64,000 nt of DNA from Actinorhabdospora filicis (GCF_030269765.1 NZ_BSTX01000003.1:372001-436000); one strand, 5' to 3'. Counted from the stretch's first letter, positions 9,003 through 18,900 are shown. The notes: a model not told the origin generated them from the sequence alone. Numbers and translations are program-made.

Positions 9003-9470
9003 ATGAGAGTCCCGACGCCAGCCACCCGTCCACTGCAAGTCGCCGTCGCGGTCTGCGCCGCGGTCTTCACCGCCGGGACGGCCCTGCACAACTTCGCCGT
9101 CGTCGACCGCGACCTGGTCACCGCCATGATGGCCGCCTCCGGGGTCGCCGACCCGGACGGGCGGGCCGCCGGGTTCACCACCGGGTTCCGGATCGTCGGC
9201 TGCCTCTACGTCCTCGGCAACGCCGTCGGCCTGCTCGCCTTGAGCACCCCGCGCGCCTGGGTGTACTGGACGGTCCTGGCCGTCAACGCCACCCAGGCCC
9301 TGGGCTGGGTGATGATCCCGCCGGTCATGTGGCCGACGGTGGTGGACGCCCACGGGCCCGCCGGGGTCCTCCCCGCCGCCGTCACCGACGGCGGCGCGGC
9401 GGTCCTGACGCTGGTGCTGCTGGCCTTCCTCGTCCGCCATCGCGCGCCCTGGGCGATGCGCGCGCGATAA
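9003..9470 (+). CDS. Small four-TM membrane protein of unknown function
   Basis: A 155-residue protein with about four hydrophobic segments (roughly 12-32, 60-80, 85-105, 125-145) and the acidic-plus-aromatic segment HNFAVVDRDLV between TM1 and TM2. I chose the ATG at 9003 because sequence upstream is non-hydrophobic and overlaps the divergent DGPF promoter region. The stop TAA is 5 bp before the histidine kinase start, so it is probably the first gene of the two-component operon and may help in sensing. I do not recognise the family with certainty. Confidence 0.75.
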   Translation: MRVPTPATRPLQVAVAVCAAVFTAGTALHNFAVVDRDLVTAMMAASGVADPDGRAAGFTTGFRIVGCLYVLGNAVGLLALSTPRAWVYWTVLAVNATQALGWVMIPPVMWPTVVDAHGPAGVLPAAVTDGGAAVLTLVLLAFLVRHRAPWAMRAR

Positions 9471-9475
9471 TCACG

Positions 9476-10537
9476 ATGATGCCGATCCGCGCCATGGTCT
9501 CCCTCGCGCTCGCGGTCTTCTGCGTGGCCGCCACGGCCTCGCTGGACGGCGCGATGCCCACGCCCGGCACGGCGGCGCTGCTGGCCGTCCCGTGCCTGCT
9601 CCTCGCCCTGCCGGACCGCCTGCTGCCGGTGACCGTGGCCGGCGCGGTCGCCGGGCCGCTGCTCTTCTACGGCCTGGGCCTCATGAGCATCTTCGCCGCC
9701 ACCCCCACCGTGGTGGCCGTCTTCCTGGCCGCGCGGGCCGGGCGGACGCTCCTCGCGCCGGCCGCCGCCGTCCTCGTCCCGGGCGTCTACCTCGTCGCCC
9801 CCGCCCTCGACGGTCCACTGTGGATCGCCGCCTGGCTGGCCGCCGGATGGTGCGCCGGATACGCGCTGCGCCAGCGCGACCGGCTCCTGGCGGGCGAGCG
9901 GCTGCGGGCCGAGGCCGCCGAGCGGCAGGGCGCCGAGCGCGAGCGCCTGCGCATCGCCCGCGAGCTCCACGACTCGCTCACCCACGGCATCTCGGTGATC
10001 AGCGTCCAGGCGGGCGTGGCCCAGCACCTGCCCGAGCGCGCGCCGCAGGCCCTGGCGGTGATCCGCGCGGCGGCCTCGGACGCGCTGCGCGAACTGCGCG
10101 CCACCGTGGAGGTCCTGCGCCGCGTCGACGACGGGAGCGACCCCGCCGCGCCCGGCCCCGGCCTGCGCGACCTGGCCCGGCTCGTGACCGCCTCCGAGGC
10201 GGCCGGACTGACCGTGACGGTCCACCGCGAGCCGCTGGCGCTCACCCCCGAACTCGACCGCGCGGCCTACCGCATCGCCCAGGAGTCCCTGGCGAACGCC
10301 GCCCGGCACGCGCCCGGCGCGAGCGTCACCGTCCACATCGGAGTAAAGGAGTCCCGGCTGGTGCTGCGCGTGCACAGTGGGCCCGGCACACGGCCCGGCG
10401 CCGGAGGAGGCGCGGGCACCGGTATCGCCGGGATGCGCGAGCGCGCCGCCCTCCTCGGCGGCGAGCTCACCGCCGGGCCCGAGCGCGGCGGCTTCACCGT
10501 CCACGCACTGCTGCCGATGGAGAGGGGGACGCCGTGA
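9476..10537 (+). CDS. Sensor histidine kinase, HisKA_3/NarL-partner type
   Basis: A 353-residue membrane kinase. The first ~140 residues hold about five hydrophobic segments. A linker coil then leads to the H-box RIARELHDSLTHGISVISV (phospho-His near residue 167), followed by a HATPase domain with an N-box QESLANAARHA and a G-box GTGIAGMRERAALLGG. This is the HPK7-type kinase that partners with NarL/FixJ regulators. Start: ATG at 9476, just after the upstream stop, with a second ATG directly next to it. The 3' end overlaps the response regulator start by GTGA, so kinase and regulator are translationally coupled. The stimulus is not evident. Confidence 0.92.
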   Translation: MMPIRAMVSLALAVFCVAATASLDGAMPTPGTAALLAVPCLLLALPDRLLPVTVAGAVAGPLLFYGLGLMSIFAATPTVVAVFLAARAGRTLLAPAAAVLVPGVYLVAPALDGPLWIAAWLAAGWCAGYALRQRDRLLAGERLRAEAAERQGAERERLRIARELHDSLTHGISVISVQAGVAQHLPERAPQALAVIRAAASDALRELRATVEVLRRVDDGSDPAAPGPGLRDLARLVTASEAAGLTVTVHREPLALTPELDRAAYRIAQESLANAARHAPGASVTVHIGVKESRLVLRVHSGPGTRPGAGGGAGTGIAGMRERAALLGGELTAGPERGGFTVHALLPMERGTP

Positions 10538-11217
10538 TCCGCGTGCTGCTGGCCGACGACCAGGCGCTCATCCGCGCCGGATTCGCCGCGCTGCTCGGCT
10601 CGGTCCCCGGCATCGAGGTCGTCGCCGAGGCCGCCGACGGCGCCCAGGCCCTCGCGCGAGCGCGGGAACACCGCCCCGACGTGGTCTTCATGGACGTCCA
10701 GATGCCCGGCGTCAACGGCATCGAGGCCACCCGCGCCATCACCGCCGACCCGGACCTCACCGCCACCCGCGTGGTCATGCTGACCAACTACGAACTCGAC
10801 GTCTACGTCTTCGAGGCACTACGGGCGGGGGCGTGCGGATTCCTCCTGAAGGACACCGAACCCGCCGAACTCATGCGCGCCGCCCGGATCGCCGTCGACG
10901 GCGGAGCCCTGCTGTCGCCGGGCGCCACCCGCAGGCTCGTCGCCGAGTACGTCGCCCGCCCGCCGACACCGGTCACACCGCCCGGCCTCGACCGGCTCAC
11001 CGCCCGCGAGCGGGAGATCCTCACCCTCGTCGGGGCCGGGCTGTCCAACCACGACATCGCCGCGCGCCTGCACATCACCGGGACCACCGCCAAGACCCAT
11101 GTGAGTCGCGTCATCGCCAAACTCGGCGCCCGCGACCGCGCGCAGCTCGTCGTGGCCGCCTACGAGGGCGGACTCGTCGTCGCACGCGGTGACCAGGGGT
11201 GGACCGGCTGGCCATGA
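10534..11217 (+). CDS. NarL/FixJ-family response regulator
   Basis: A 227-residue regulator. Receiver domain (1-120): acidic pair ADDQ near 8-9, phospho-acceptor Asp in VVFMDVQMPGVNG near residue 53, switch Thr in VVMLTNYE, and Lys in FLLKDTEP near 103. LuxR-type HTH at about 150-210 with LTAREREILTLVGAGLSNHDI and TTAKTHVSRVIAKLGARDR. It starts with GTG inside the kinase stop overlap. It is the cognate output of the preceding kinase, and its most likely local targets are its own operon or the permease at 11278. Confidence 0.93.
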   Translation: MIRVLLADDQALIRAGFAALLGSVPGIEVVAEAADGAQALARAREHRPDVVFMDVQMPGVNGIEATRAITADPDLTATRVVMLTNYELDVYVFEALRAGACGFLLKDTEPAELMRAARIAVDGGALLSPGATRRLVAEYVARPPTPVTPPGLDRLTAREREILTLVGAGLSNHDIAARLHITGTTAKTHVSRVIAKLGARDRAQLVVAAYEGGLVVARGDQGWTGWP

Positions 11218-11277
11218 TGGTGCACCCTTACGCGAGGTCGCCGTCAAAACGGCGTCAGACCGCATAAGGAGACGGGT

Positions 11278-13260
11278 GTGAGCGGCGAGGTCGAGTACGC
11301 GGTTCCGGCGTCCATGGACGGGCCCGGCCGAAACGGCCGCCCCGCCAAGGGCTTCGCCGGGTGGATGCTGAAGCTGGTGGTGCACCCGACGGGCCCGGAG
11401 TCCGGCGACGACCACGGCAAGCCCCAGTCGTGGTGGAAGGTCATGTGCCTGACCGGCGTCGACTACTTCTCCACCCTCTCCTACCTGCCCGGCATCGCCG
11501 CGCTGGCCGCCGGCGCGCTGTCGCCGCTGGCCACGCTGCTGATCGTGCTGCTGACGCTGCTGGGGATGCTGCCGATGTACCGGCGGGTGGCGCGCGAGAG
11601 CCCGTCCGGGCAGGGCTCGGTGGCGATGCTGGAGAACCTCCTGCCGTTCTGGCGGGGGAAGCTGTTCGTGCTGGTGCTGCTCGGGTTCGTGGCCACCTCG
11701 TGGATCATCACGATCACGCTGTCCTCGGCCGACGCAACCGTGCACATGGTGGAGAACCCGTACCTGCCGGAGTTCCTGCACGGCCACGAGGTGCTGATCA
11801 CCGTCGTCCTGCTGCTGATCCTGGGCGCGGTGTTCCTGATGGGCTTCAGCGAGGCCGTCGGGGTGGCGATCCCGATCGTGGCGGTGTTCCTGGCGCTGAA
11901 CGCGGCCGTCGTCGTCGCCGGGATCATCAAGCTGGTCAACGACCCCGCCGATCTGAGCGCCTGGACCGACGCGCTCACCGAGGGACGCGGCGGATTCGGG
12001 GGAGTGGTGGGACCGGCGATCCTGGCCTTCCCGCTGCTGGTGCTGGGCCTGTCGGGCTTCGAGACCGGCGTGAGCATGATGCCGCTGGTGGCCGCGTCGG
12101 GCAAGGACGCGAAGGCGCGCCTTGAGTCGCGCATCCGCAACACCCGCAAGCTGCTGACCGTCGCCGCGCTGATCATGTCGGTGTACCTGATCACCACCAG
12201 TTTCCTGACCACCGTGCTGATCCCGGCCGAGGAGTTCAAGCCCGGCGGCGCGGCCAACGGGCGCGCCCTGGCCTACCTCGCCCACGACATCCTCGGCGAG
12301 GGCTTCGGGACCGCCTACGACGTCGCCAGCATCATCATCCTGTGGTTCGCCGGTGCCTCGGCGATGGCCGGGCTGATCAACATCGTCCCCCGCTACCTGC
12401 CCGCCTACGGCATGGCGCCGGAGTGGGGACGCGCGGTGCGGCCCGTGGTCGTCGTTTACACCGCCATCAGCGTCATCATCACCATCGCCTTCGGCGCCGA
12501 CGTCGACGCCCAGGCCGGGGCCTACGCCACCGGGATCCTGGCGATGATGGTCTCCGGCGCGATCGCGGTGACCATCTCGGCGGCCAAGCGCCGCCAGAAG
12601 GCCGCCGGGATCGGCTTCGGCGTCCTCACCCTGATCCTGCTGTACGCGCTGGTGGAGAACGTCATCGAGAAGCCCGACGGCATCGCCATCTCGGCGATGT
12701 TCATCGCCGGGATGATCGTGGTGTCACTGATCTCGCGCGTCTCGCGCACCACCGAACTGCGCGCCGAGCGCATCGAGTTCGACGAGGACGCCCGCCGCTT
12801 CATCACCGACAGCATCGAATTCGACGGCGCGCTGACCATCATCGCCAACCGCCGCCAGGCCGGTGACCGCGAGGAGTACGCGGCCAAGGAGGGCGAGCAG
12901 CGTGGGATGAACCCCGTCCCCGGCAGCGCCGACGTGATGTTCCTGGAGATCGACGTCCTCGACCCCTCCGAGTTCAGCAACACCCTCACCGTCCGCGGCG
13001 TGGAGGTCGACGGCTTCCGCATCCTGCGCGCGGGCAGCCCCGCCGCGCCCAACGCGATCGCGGCGATCCTGCTGGCCCTGCGCGACGCCACCGGCGTCCG
13101 CCCGCACTGCCACTTCGAGTGGGCCGAGGGCAACCCGCTGATGCACCTGTTCCGCTACCTCATCCTCGGCCGCGGCGACACCGCGCCGACGGTGCGGGAG
13201 ATCCTGCGGGCCAGCGAGCCGGACCCGGCGCGGCGGCCGGGGATTCACGTCGGCGGGTAG
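11278..13260 (+). CDS. APC-superfamily permease with cytoplasmic C-terminal domain
   Basis: A 660-residue transporter. About 12 hydrophobic segments span residues 55-490, starting with WKVMCLTGVDYFSTLSYLPGIAA, whose helix-breaking Gly and Ser/Thr pattern resembles the substrate site of APC amino-acid/polyamine/K+ transporters. A hydrophilic C-terminal region of about 150 residues follows (ERIEFDEDARRF, LEIDVLDPSEF, CHFEWAEGNPLMHLFRY), which could be a regulatory domain. GTG start with AAGGAG 7 nt upstream. The substrate is uncertain: amino acids or potassium are both possible. Its last 16 bp overlap the 3' end of the convergent esterase-like gene. Confidence 0.82.
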   Translation: MSGEVEYAVPASMDGPGRNGRPAKGFAGWMLKLVVHPTGPESGDDHGKPQSWWKVMCLTGVDYFSTLSYLPGIAALAAGALSPLATLLIVLLTLLGMLPMYRRVARESPSGQGSVAMLENLLPFWRGKLFVLVLLGFVATSWIITITLSSADATVHMVENPYLPEFLHGHEVLITVVLLLILGAVFLMGFSEAVGVAIPIVAVFLALNAAVVVAGIIKLVNDPADLSAWTDALTEGRGGFGGVVGPAILAFPLLVLGLSGFETGVSMMPLVAASGKDAKARLESRIRNTRKLLTVAALIMSVYLITTSFLTTVLIPAEEFKPGGAANGRALAYLAHDILGEGFGTAYDVASIIILWFAGASAMAGLINIVPRYLPAYGMAPEWGRAVRPVVVVYTAISVIITIAFGADVDAQAGAYATGILAMMVSGAIAVTISAAKRRQKAAGIGFGVLTLILLYALVENVIEKPDGIAISAMFIAGMIVVSLISRVSRTTELRAERIEFDEDARRFITDSIEFDGALTIIANRRQAGDREEYAAKEGEQRGMNPVPGSADVMFLEIDVLDPSEFSNTLTVRGVEVDGFRILRAGSPAAPNAIAAILLALRDATGVRPHCHFEWAEGNPLMHLFRYLILGRGDTAPTVREILRASEPDPARRPGIHVGG

Positions 13261-14492
13261 TCCACGGTGGACGCGCCGGTGCTGATGAGGCCGTCGAAGG
13301 CCGACAGCACCGGCGTTTCGACGTAGCCGCCGTGCAGGCGGATCCGCTCCGGGCCACCGCCGGTGCCCTCCGCGCGGGTCTTGCGCAGGTCGGTGAGGAC
13401 GGGACCCTCCGGCAGCTCCGCCTCGACGCTGCCGGGCGCGGGCGGGTCCAGCGGGGTGTCCTCGACGGTGAAACCGAAGCGCGCGGCCGGATCCAGGCGC
13501 ATCTCGGCGGTGCTCCCGGTGACGGAGGTGAGCGCGATCGGGACGTAGTCGCCGCCCAGGTCCGCGCGCAGGTAGTGCCCCATCGGCAGCGCGGTCAGCC
13601 GGCCGCCGAAGGAGATCGGCTCGGTCTGGATGTGCGCGTTGTGGGCGGCCAGCACGATGCGCGCGCCGGGCCCGAGCCGGTCGAGGTGCCAGCGCACCGA
13701 CCCGGCCATGTAGGCGTCTCTCGCCGAGGTGTCGGCGGTGCGGCCCGTCCCGGCGAACAGGCCCGCCATCGCCTTGAAGGTGTAGTCGGCGTGGCAGGCG
13801 CCCTCCAGGCGCCGCACGGCCACGTCGTAGGCCTCGCGCCCGCCGCGCGCCACGTACAGCGGCTCCAGCGTGCGGAAGCGGATGAGCAGCCGGGCCAGCG
13901 ACGCCGTGAGGGCGTCCTGCTCGGCCGCCGCCAGGCCCGCCCAGGCCGGTGCGGCCACGGCCCCGGAGTCACCGGCGAAGGACGCCGCGATGCGCGCGGC
14001 CGTCTCGGCCTCGGGCAGCGACTCGGCGTCGACCTCGCGCAGGTAGGCGATGACCGGGTCGAGCGCGGGCAGGACCGAGCCGCCCGCGGCCGGGATGTCG
14101 ATCCCGGCGAAGGCGACGGGCGCGGCGGCGGTCCGGTTGTGGCGGCGCATCCAGCGCAGCGGGCCGTCCAGCCCGATGGGGACGCTCCCGGCCAGCCGGT
14201 CGCCCAGGTCGGCCTCGGCGCCCTCGCCGCGCGCCCAGGCGTCCAGCGCGAAGCCCTCGCTGAAACCGAACTCGAAGGCCAGGACGCCGAAGCCGCAGCG
14301 CTCGGTGAGGAAGCGCAGGACGCGCTGCCGCATGTGCGTGAACTCGGCGATGAAGTGGGAGTTCTCGCCGAGGGCGACCACCCGGGCCTCGCCGACGATC
14401 GCGCGCAGCGGTTCGAGATCGTCCAGCGGCGCCTCGGGGTCCAGCGTGGACAGCGGGACGGTGTTGGCGCGCAGCCGCGCGGTGGCGCTCAC
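13245..14492 (-). CDS. Erythromycin esterase-family protein
   Basis: A 415-residue protein of the Ere/EreA-like superfamily. Key landmarks: VVALGENSHFIAEF near residues 40-53 (catalytic Glu/His region), FEFGFSEGFALDAWA near 75, AFAGIDIPAAGGS near 128, and VLAAHNAHIQT near 275 (second His cluster). Family knowledge: characterised members hydrolyse macrolide lactones, but many homologues have other roles (succinoglycan-related or unknown). The GTG start at 14492 is fixed by a GTGA overlap with the upstream acetyltransferase stop, so an apparent in-frame extension is not used. The two form a coupled operon opposite a TetR gene. Confidence 0.85.
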   Translation of the reverse strand: MSATARLRANTVPLSTLDPEAPLDDLEPLRAIVGEARVVALGENSHFIAEFTHMRQRVLRFLTERCGFGVLAFEFGFSEGFALDAWARGEGAEADLGDRLAGSVPIGLDGPLRWMRRHNRTAAAPVAFAGIDIPAAGGSVLPALDPVIAYLREVDAESLPEAETAARIAASFAGDSGAVAAPAWAGLAAAEQDALTASLARLLIRFRTLEPLYVARGGREAYDVAVRRLEGACHADYTFKAMAGLFAGTGRTADTSARDAYMAGSVRWHLDRLGPGARIVLAAHNAHIQTEPISFGGRLTALPMGHYLRADLGGDYVPIALTSVTGSTAEMRLDPAARFGFTVEDTPLDPPAPGSVEAELPEGPVLTDLRKTRAEGTGGGPERIRLHGGYVETPVLSAFDGLISTGASTVDYPPT

Positions 14493-15115
14493 GCCTTCTC
14501 CAGTTCCTCGACCGTCCCGGCCATGATCGCGCGCATGTTCGCGGTGATCTTCTCCACCGGCCAGTCCCACCACGCGATCGCCAGCAGCCGGTCGATGTCG
14601 GCGTCGCTGAAGCGGCGCCGGATCAGGCGGGCTGGGTTGCCCGCGACGACGCCGTAATCGGGCACGTCCCTGGCGACCAGGGCGCCCGCGCCGACGATGG
14701 CTCCATGCCCGATGCGCACGCCCGGCATGATCGTGGCGCCGTTGCCGATCCAGACGTCGTTGCCGACGATCGTGTCGCCGCGGTTGGGCAGGTCGGCGAC
14801 GAGGTCGACGTGCTCGGCCCAGGCGCCGCCGAGCATGGGGAAGGGGTAGGTCGACGGCCCGTCGACGCGGTGGTTGGCGCCGTTCATGACGAAGCGGACG
14901 CCGGTGGCCAGCGCGCAGAACCCGCCGATGACCAGCTTCTCGGGACCGTAGTGGTAGAGCACGTTGCGGGTCTCGAAGGCGGTCGCGTCGTCGGGGTCGT
15001 CGTAGTAGCTGTAGTCGCCGACCTCGATGAGCGGCGAGGTGACCAGGGGCTTGAGCAGGACCACGCGCGGCTGCCCCTGCATCGGGTGGAGGGTGGCCGG
15101 GCTGGGGATCGTCAT
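14489..15115 (-). CDS. Vat/CatB-type xenobiotic O-acetyltransferase (left-handed beta-helix)
   Basis: A 208-residue hexapeptide-repeat acetyltransferase. VIGGFCALATGVRFVMNGANHR near 60-83 carries the catalytic-site His, and GNDVWIGNGATIMPGVRIG-type repeats occur around 115-150, followed by the VAGNPARLIR coil end. The family uses acetyl-CoA to modify streptogramin A (Vat) or chloramphenicol (CatB). Length equals that of Vat/XAT enzymes. The ATG has an AGGAG site 6-10 nt upstream and lies 12 bp from a palindromic operator. It is first in an operon with the erythromycin-esterase-like gene, which suggests an inducible antibiotic-modifying unit; the actual substrate is unproven. Confidence 0.88.
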   Translation of the reverse strand: MTIPSPATLHPMQGQPRVVLLKPLVTSPLIEVGDYSYYDDPDDATAFETRNVLYHYGPEKLVIGGFCALATGVRFVMNGANHRVDGPSTYPFPMLGGAWAEHVDLVADLPNRGDTIVGNDVWIGNGATIMPGVRIGHGAIVGAGALVARDVPDYGVVAGNPARLIRRRFSDADIDRLLAIAWWDWPVEKITANMRAIMAGTVEELEKA

Positions 15116-15126
15116 ACGACTCCTTC

Positions 15127-15148
15127 TAATGCGACGGTTGTTGCATTA
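15127..15148. promoter_or_regulatory. Palindromic TetR operator candidate
   Basis: Inverted repeat TAATGCGAC-GGTT-GTTGCATTA, 9-bp arms with one mismatch. It lies in the 66-bp gap between the divergent acetyltransferase and TetR genes and overlaps the likely -35/-10 spacer of the TetR-side promoter. Position and shape suit binding by the adjacent TetR protein to silence both directions. Confidence 0.65.
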
Positions 15149-15152
15149 AGAT
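15147..15152 (+). promoter_or_regulatory. Likely -10 box for TetR transcript
   Basis: TAAGAT followed by 6 nt and an ATG at 15159, a leaderless geometry. That ATG opens a very short ORF rather than the TetR gene itself. Confidence 0.5.
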
Positions 15153-15158
15153 GGTGCC

Positions 15159-15185
15159 ATGATCTTCTCCCGGCGGCAACCGTGA
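15159..15185 (+). CDS. Eight-codon upstream ORF overlapping the TetR start
   Basis: The ORF encodes MIFSRRQP and stops with TGA inside the GTGA that starts the TetR gene. A TAAGAT box 6 nt before its ATG suggests a leaderless message beginning at this codon. The TetR GTG has no convincing Shine-Dalgarno, so reinitiation after this mini-ORF is a plausible route to TetR translation. It could equally be chance. Confidence 0.4.
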   Translation: MIFSRRQP

Positions 15186-15760
15186 CCGCCCGACCCGGCG
15201 GGCGCACCGCCCGCGTCCGCGCCCAGGTGCTCGACGCCGTCCGCGCCGAACTGGCCGAACACGGCTTCGACGCCCTCACCGTCGAGACCGTCGCCGCCCG
15301 CGCCGGCGTGCACCGCACGACCGTCTACCGCCGCTGGGGCGACGTCGGCGGACTGCTCGCCGACGTCTTCGACGCCACCGGCGGCGACGACTGGAGCCCA
15401 CCGGACACCGGCTCGCTCACCGGCGACCTCACCGCCCTCAACCACGAGATCCAGGACGCCTACACCGCCGAACCATCCGTGATGGCCGCCCTCATCGCCG
15501 CGTCCTTCCGCTCCGAGGCCGCCGAGAGCGCCCAGCGGCGGCTCTGGGACGACCGCTACGCCCGCTGCGAGGCCGTCGTCGAGCGCGCCCGCCACGTCCT
15601 GCCGCCCGGCACCGACGCCCGCCGCCTGCTGGTCGCGGCCACCGCGCCGCTCTACCACCGCCTCGTCCTGCTGCGCGAGCCCGCCGATCCGCTGCTGCCC
15701 GGCGAGGCCGCCCGCGCGGCGGTCCTGGCCGCCGAAGGCGGGGCCTTCGTACGCCTGTGA
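15182..15760 (+). CDS. TetR-family transcriptional regulator
   Basis: A 192-residue regulator. HTH at about 15-60 contains LTVETVAARAGVHRTTVYRRW, a classic TetR recognition helix. The C-terminal ligand/dimer domain ends LLPGEAARAAVLAAE. I chose the GTG at 15182, since upstream sequence in this frame is antisense to the acetyltransferase. Divergent placement and the palindrome at 15127-15148 point to repression of the acetyltransferase/esterase operon and of itself. The inducer may be the drug those enzymes attack; this is inference. Confidence 0.88.
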   Translation: MTARPGGRTARVRAQVLDAVRAELAEHGFDALTVETVAARAGVHRTTVYRRWGDVGGLLADVFDATGGDDWSPPDTGSLTGDLTALNHEIQDAYTAEPSVMAALIAASFRSEAAESAQRRLWDDRYARCEAVVERARHVLPPGTDARRLLVAATAPLYHRLVLLREPADPLLPGEAARAAVLAAEGGAFVRL

Positions 15761-15875
15761 CCCACACCGGACACACCGCCCCCGCGTGCACCCCCGGACG
15801 GCCCGGTAAGGGATCGTGATCACACCGCCCCGCGCCGTTCACGCCGATGTCTCCACCGCGACTAAGCCCTTTTGT

Positions 15876-15881
15876 ATAGTT
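15876..15881 (+). promoter_or_regulatory. Possible -10 box upstream of the carboxylase
   Basis: TATAGT lies inside an AT-rich patch with short inverted arms TTGTA (15872-15876) and TACAA (15884-15888), about 110 bp before the carboxylase start. The rest of the 229-bp gap 15761-15989 shows no other feature. No clear -35 box is seen. Confidence 0.35.
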
Positions 15882-15989
15882 CCTACAACCGTGGCCGTGT
15901 AGATCGCGTACCCCGCGGCATGGTGCGAGCACCGTGCTCCACGGAAGGGTGGAGTCTGCCCGTCGTTGTCTACAGGAGGGTCCGTACCG

Positions 15990-18900
15990 GTGTTCAGTCG
16001 TGTCGCCATCGTCAACCGGGGTGAAGCCGCGATGCGGTTGATCCACGCCGTGCGGGACCTCGCAGCCGAGACCGGGGAGCGCATCGAGACCGTCGCGCTG
16101 TACACCGACGTCGACAAGACCGCGACGTTCGTCCGCGAGGCCGACCACACCTACGACCTAGGCCCGGCCGCCGCGCGCCCCTACCTCAACCTGGAACTGC
16201 TGGAACGCGCCCTGCGCGAGACCGGCGCCGACGCCGCCTGGGTCGGCTGGGGCTTCGTCGCCGAAGACCCCGCCTTCGCCGAGCTCTGCGAACGCGTAGG
16301 CGTCACCTTCGTCGGACCCAGCCCCGACGCCATGCGCCAGCTAGGCGACAAGATCGGCGCCAAGCTCATCGCCGAAGAGGTCGGCGTCCCGGTCGCGCCG
16401 TGGAGCCGCGGACCCGTGGAGACCCTCGACGCGGCCCTCAAGGCCGCCGAGGGCATCGGCTACCCCCTCATGCTCAAGGCCACCGCCGGCGGCGGCGGGC
16501 GCGGCATCCGCGTCGTCACCAACCCCGACGAGCTCGCCGACGCCTACGAGCGCACCAGCCAGGAGGCCGCCCGCGCCTTCGGCAGCGGCATCGTCTTCCT
16601 GGAGCGCCTGGTCACCGGCGCCCGCCACGTCGAGGTCCAGGTCATCGCCGACGGGCAGGGCACCGCGTGGGCCCTGGGCGTGCGCGACTGCTCGGTCCAG
16701 CGGCGCAACCAGAAGGTCATCGAGGAGTCCGCCTCGCCCGTGCTGCCCCCCGAGCGGGTGCGCGAGCTGAAGGAATCGGCCGAGCGGCTCGCCATCGCCG
16801 TCGGCTACCGCGGCGCGGCCACCGTCGAGTTCCTCTACCACCCCGGCGAGAACCTGCTGGCCTTCCTGGAGGTGAACACCCGCCTCCAGGTCGAGCACCC
16901 CATCACCGAGGCCACCACCGGCTTCGACCTCGTCAAGGCCCAGCTGCACGTCGCCTCCGGCGGCCGGCTGGACGGCGCGCCGCCCGCCGAGCGCGGCCAC
17001 GCCGTCGAGGCCCGCCTCAACGCCGAGGACCCCGACCGCGACTTCGCGCCCTCCCCGGGCCGCATCGCGCACCTGGCGCTCCCGGCCGGACCGGGCATCC
17101 GCGTCGACACCGGCGTCAGCGAGGGCGACTCCATCCCCGCCGACTTCGACTCCATGATCGCCAAGATCATCGCCTACGGCCGCGACCGCGAGGAGGCCCT
17201 CGGCCGCCTGCGCCGCGCCATGGCCGAAACCCTCGTCATAATCGAGGGCGGCGCCACCAACAAGAGCTTCGTCCTGGACCTCCTCGACCAGCCCGAGGTC
17301 GTCGACGGCAGCGCCGACACCGGCTGGATCGACCGCGTCCGCGGCGAGGGACGCCTGGTCTCCCACCGCCACTCCTCCGTCGCCCTGGCCGCCGCGGCCA
17401 TCGAGGCCTACGAGGAAGAGGAGCGCGCCGAGCAGGACCGCCTGCTGTCCACCGCGTTCGGCGGACGCCCCCAGGTCCGCCACGAGAGCGGCCGCCCCCT
17501 CGACCTGAAACTGCGCGGCGTCTCCTACCGCGTCCGCGTCGCGCGCGTCGGCGCCCACCGCTTCCGCGTCGGCATTGAAAGCGGAGGGGCCGGACTCGAT
17601 ATTCGCTTCGCCGACGTCGAGCTGGAGCGCTTCGACCGCTACACCGGCCAGATCACCGTCAACGGCGCCCGCTACCGCCTCCTCACCGGCACCCACGGGC
17701 CCGTCCACCTCATCGAGGTCGACGGCGTCGCCCACCGCGTCAGCCGCGACGAGGGCGGCGTCCTGCGCTCCCCGATGCCCGCGCTCGTCGTCGCCACCCC
17801 ACTGGAGGCCGGCGCCGAGGTCGAGGCGGGCGCGCCCGTGCTCGTCCTGGAGAGCATGAAGATGGAGACGGTGCTGCGCGCACCGTTCAAGGCCCGCCTC
17901 AAGGAGATCGCGGTCTCCGTGGGCAGCCAGGTCGAGACCGGCGCGCCCCTGCTGCGCCTGGAACCGATCGGCGACGCCGAGGACGCCGCCGCCGTCGAGT
18001 CGGCGCCCGTCGAACTCGACCTCCCCGAGACCCCCCGCGAGCTGCCCGCCGCCGAGCGCGCCGCGCGCGGCCTGGAGGACCTGCGCTCCCTCCTGCTCGG
18101 CTACGACGTCGACCCCCACGACGAGGGCCGCGTCCTCGACGACTACCTCGCCGCCCGCCGCGAGGCCACCGCCGCCGGACGCCGCCCCCTCACCGGCGAA
18201 CTGGCCCTCATGGAGGTCTTCGCCGACCTCGCCGAGCTCAGCCGCAACCGCCCCACCGGCGAGGACGGCGGCAGCGACACCCACGTCCACAGCGCCCGCG
18301 AGTTCTTCCACACCTACCTGCAGAGCCTCGACGTGGAACGCGCCGGACTCCCCGCCGGCTTCCAGGCCAAACTCGCCAAGGCCCTCGGCCACTACGGCGT
18401 CAAGGACCTGGAGCGCACCCCGGACCTGGAGGCGGCGGTCTTCCGCATCTTCCTCGCCCAGCAGCGCGCCGGAACCGACGCCGCCGCCGTGGCCTCGCTG
18501 CTGCGCTCCTGGCTGGGCGAGCCCGCCCCCGAGGAGAGCCTGCGCGAGCCCGCCGGACTCGTCCTGGAACGCCTCATGGCCGCCACCCAGGTCCGCTTCC
18601 CCGCCGTGGCCGACCTCGCCCGCGGCGTGGTCTTCGCCTGGTTCGCCCAGCCCCTGCTGCGACGCAACCGCGCGCTCGTCTACGCCGGGGTCCGCAAGAA
18701 CCTCCGCCACCTCGACGCCCACCCCGGCGCCGCCGACCGCGCCGAGCGCGTCGCCGAGATGGTCCGCACCACCGAACCCCTCGTCCGCCTCCTCGGGCAG
18801 CGCCTCAACCGCGCCGACGTCGACAACTCGGTGATGCTGGAGGTCCTGACCCGCCGCTACTACGGCAACAAGGGCATCGACGACGTCCGCACCGTCCAGG

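Noticed and set aside
11218..11277. c-di-AMP or other riboswitch upstream of the APC permease
   Set aside because: Only 60 bp lies between the response regulator stop and the permease start, too short for a ydaO-type riboswitch and without the expected structure.
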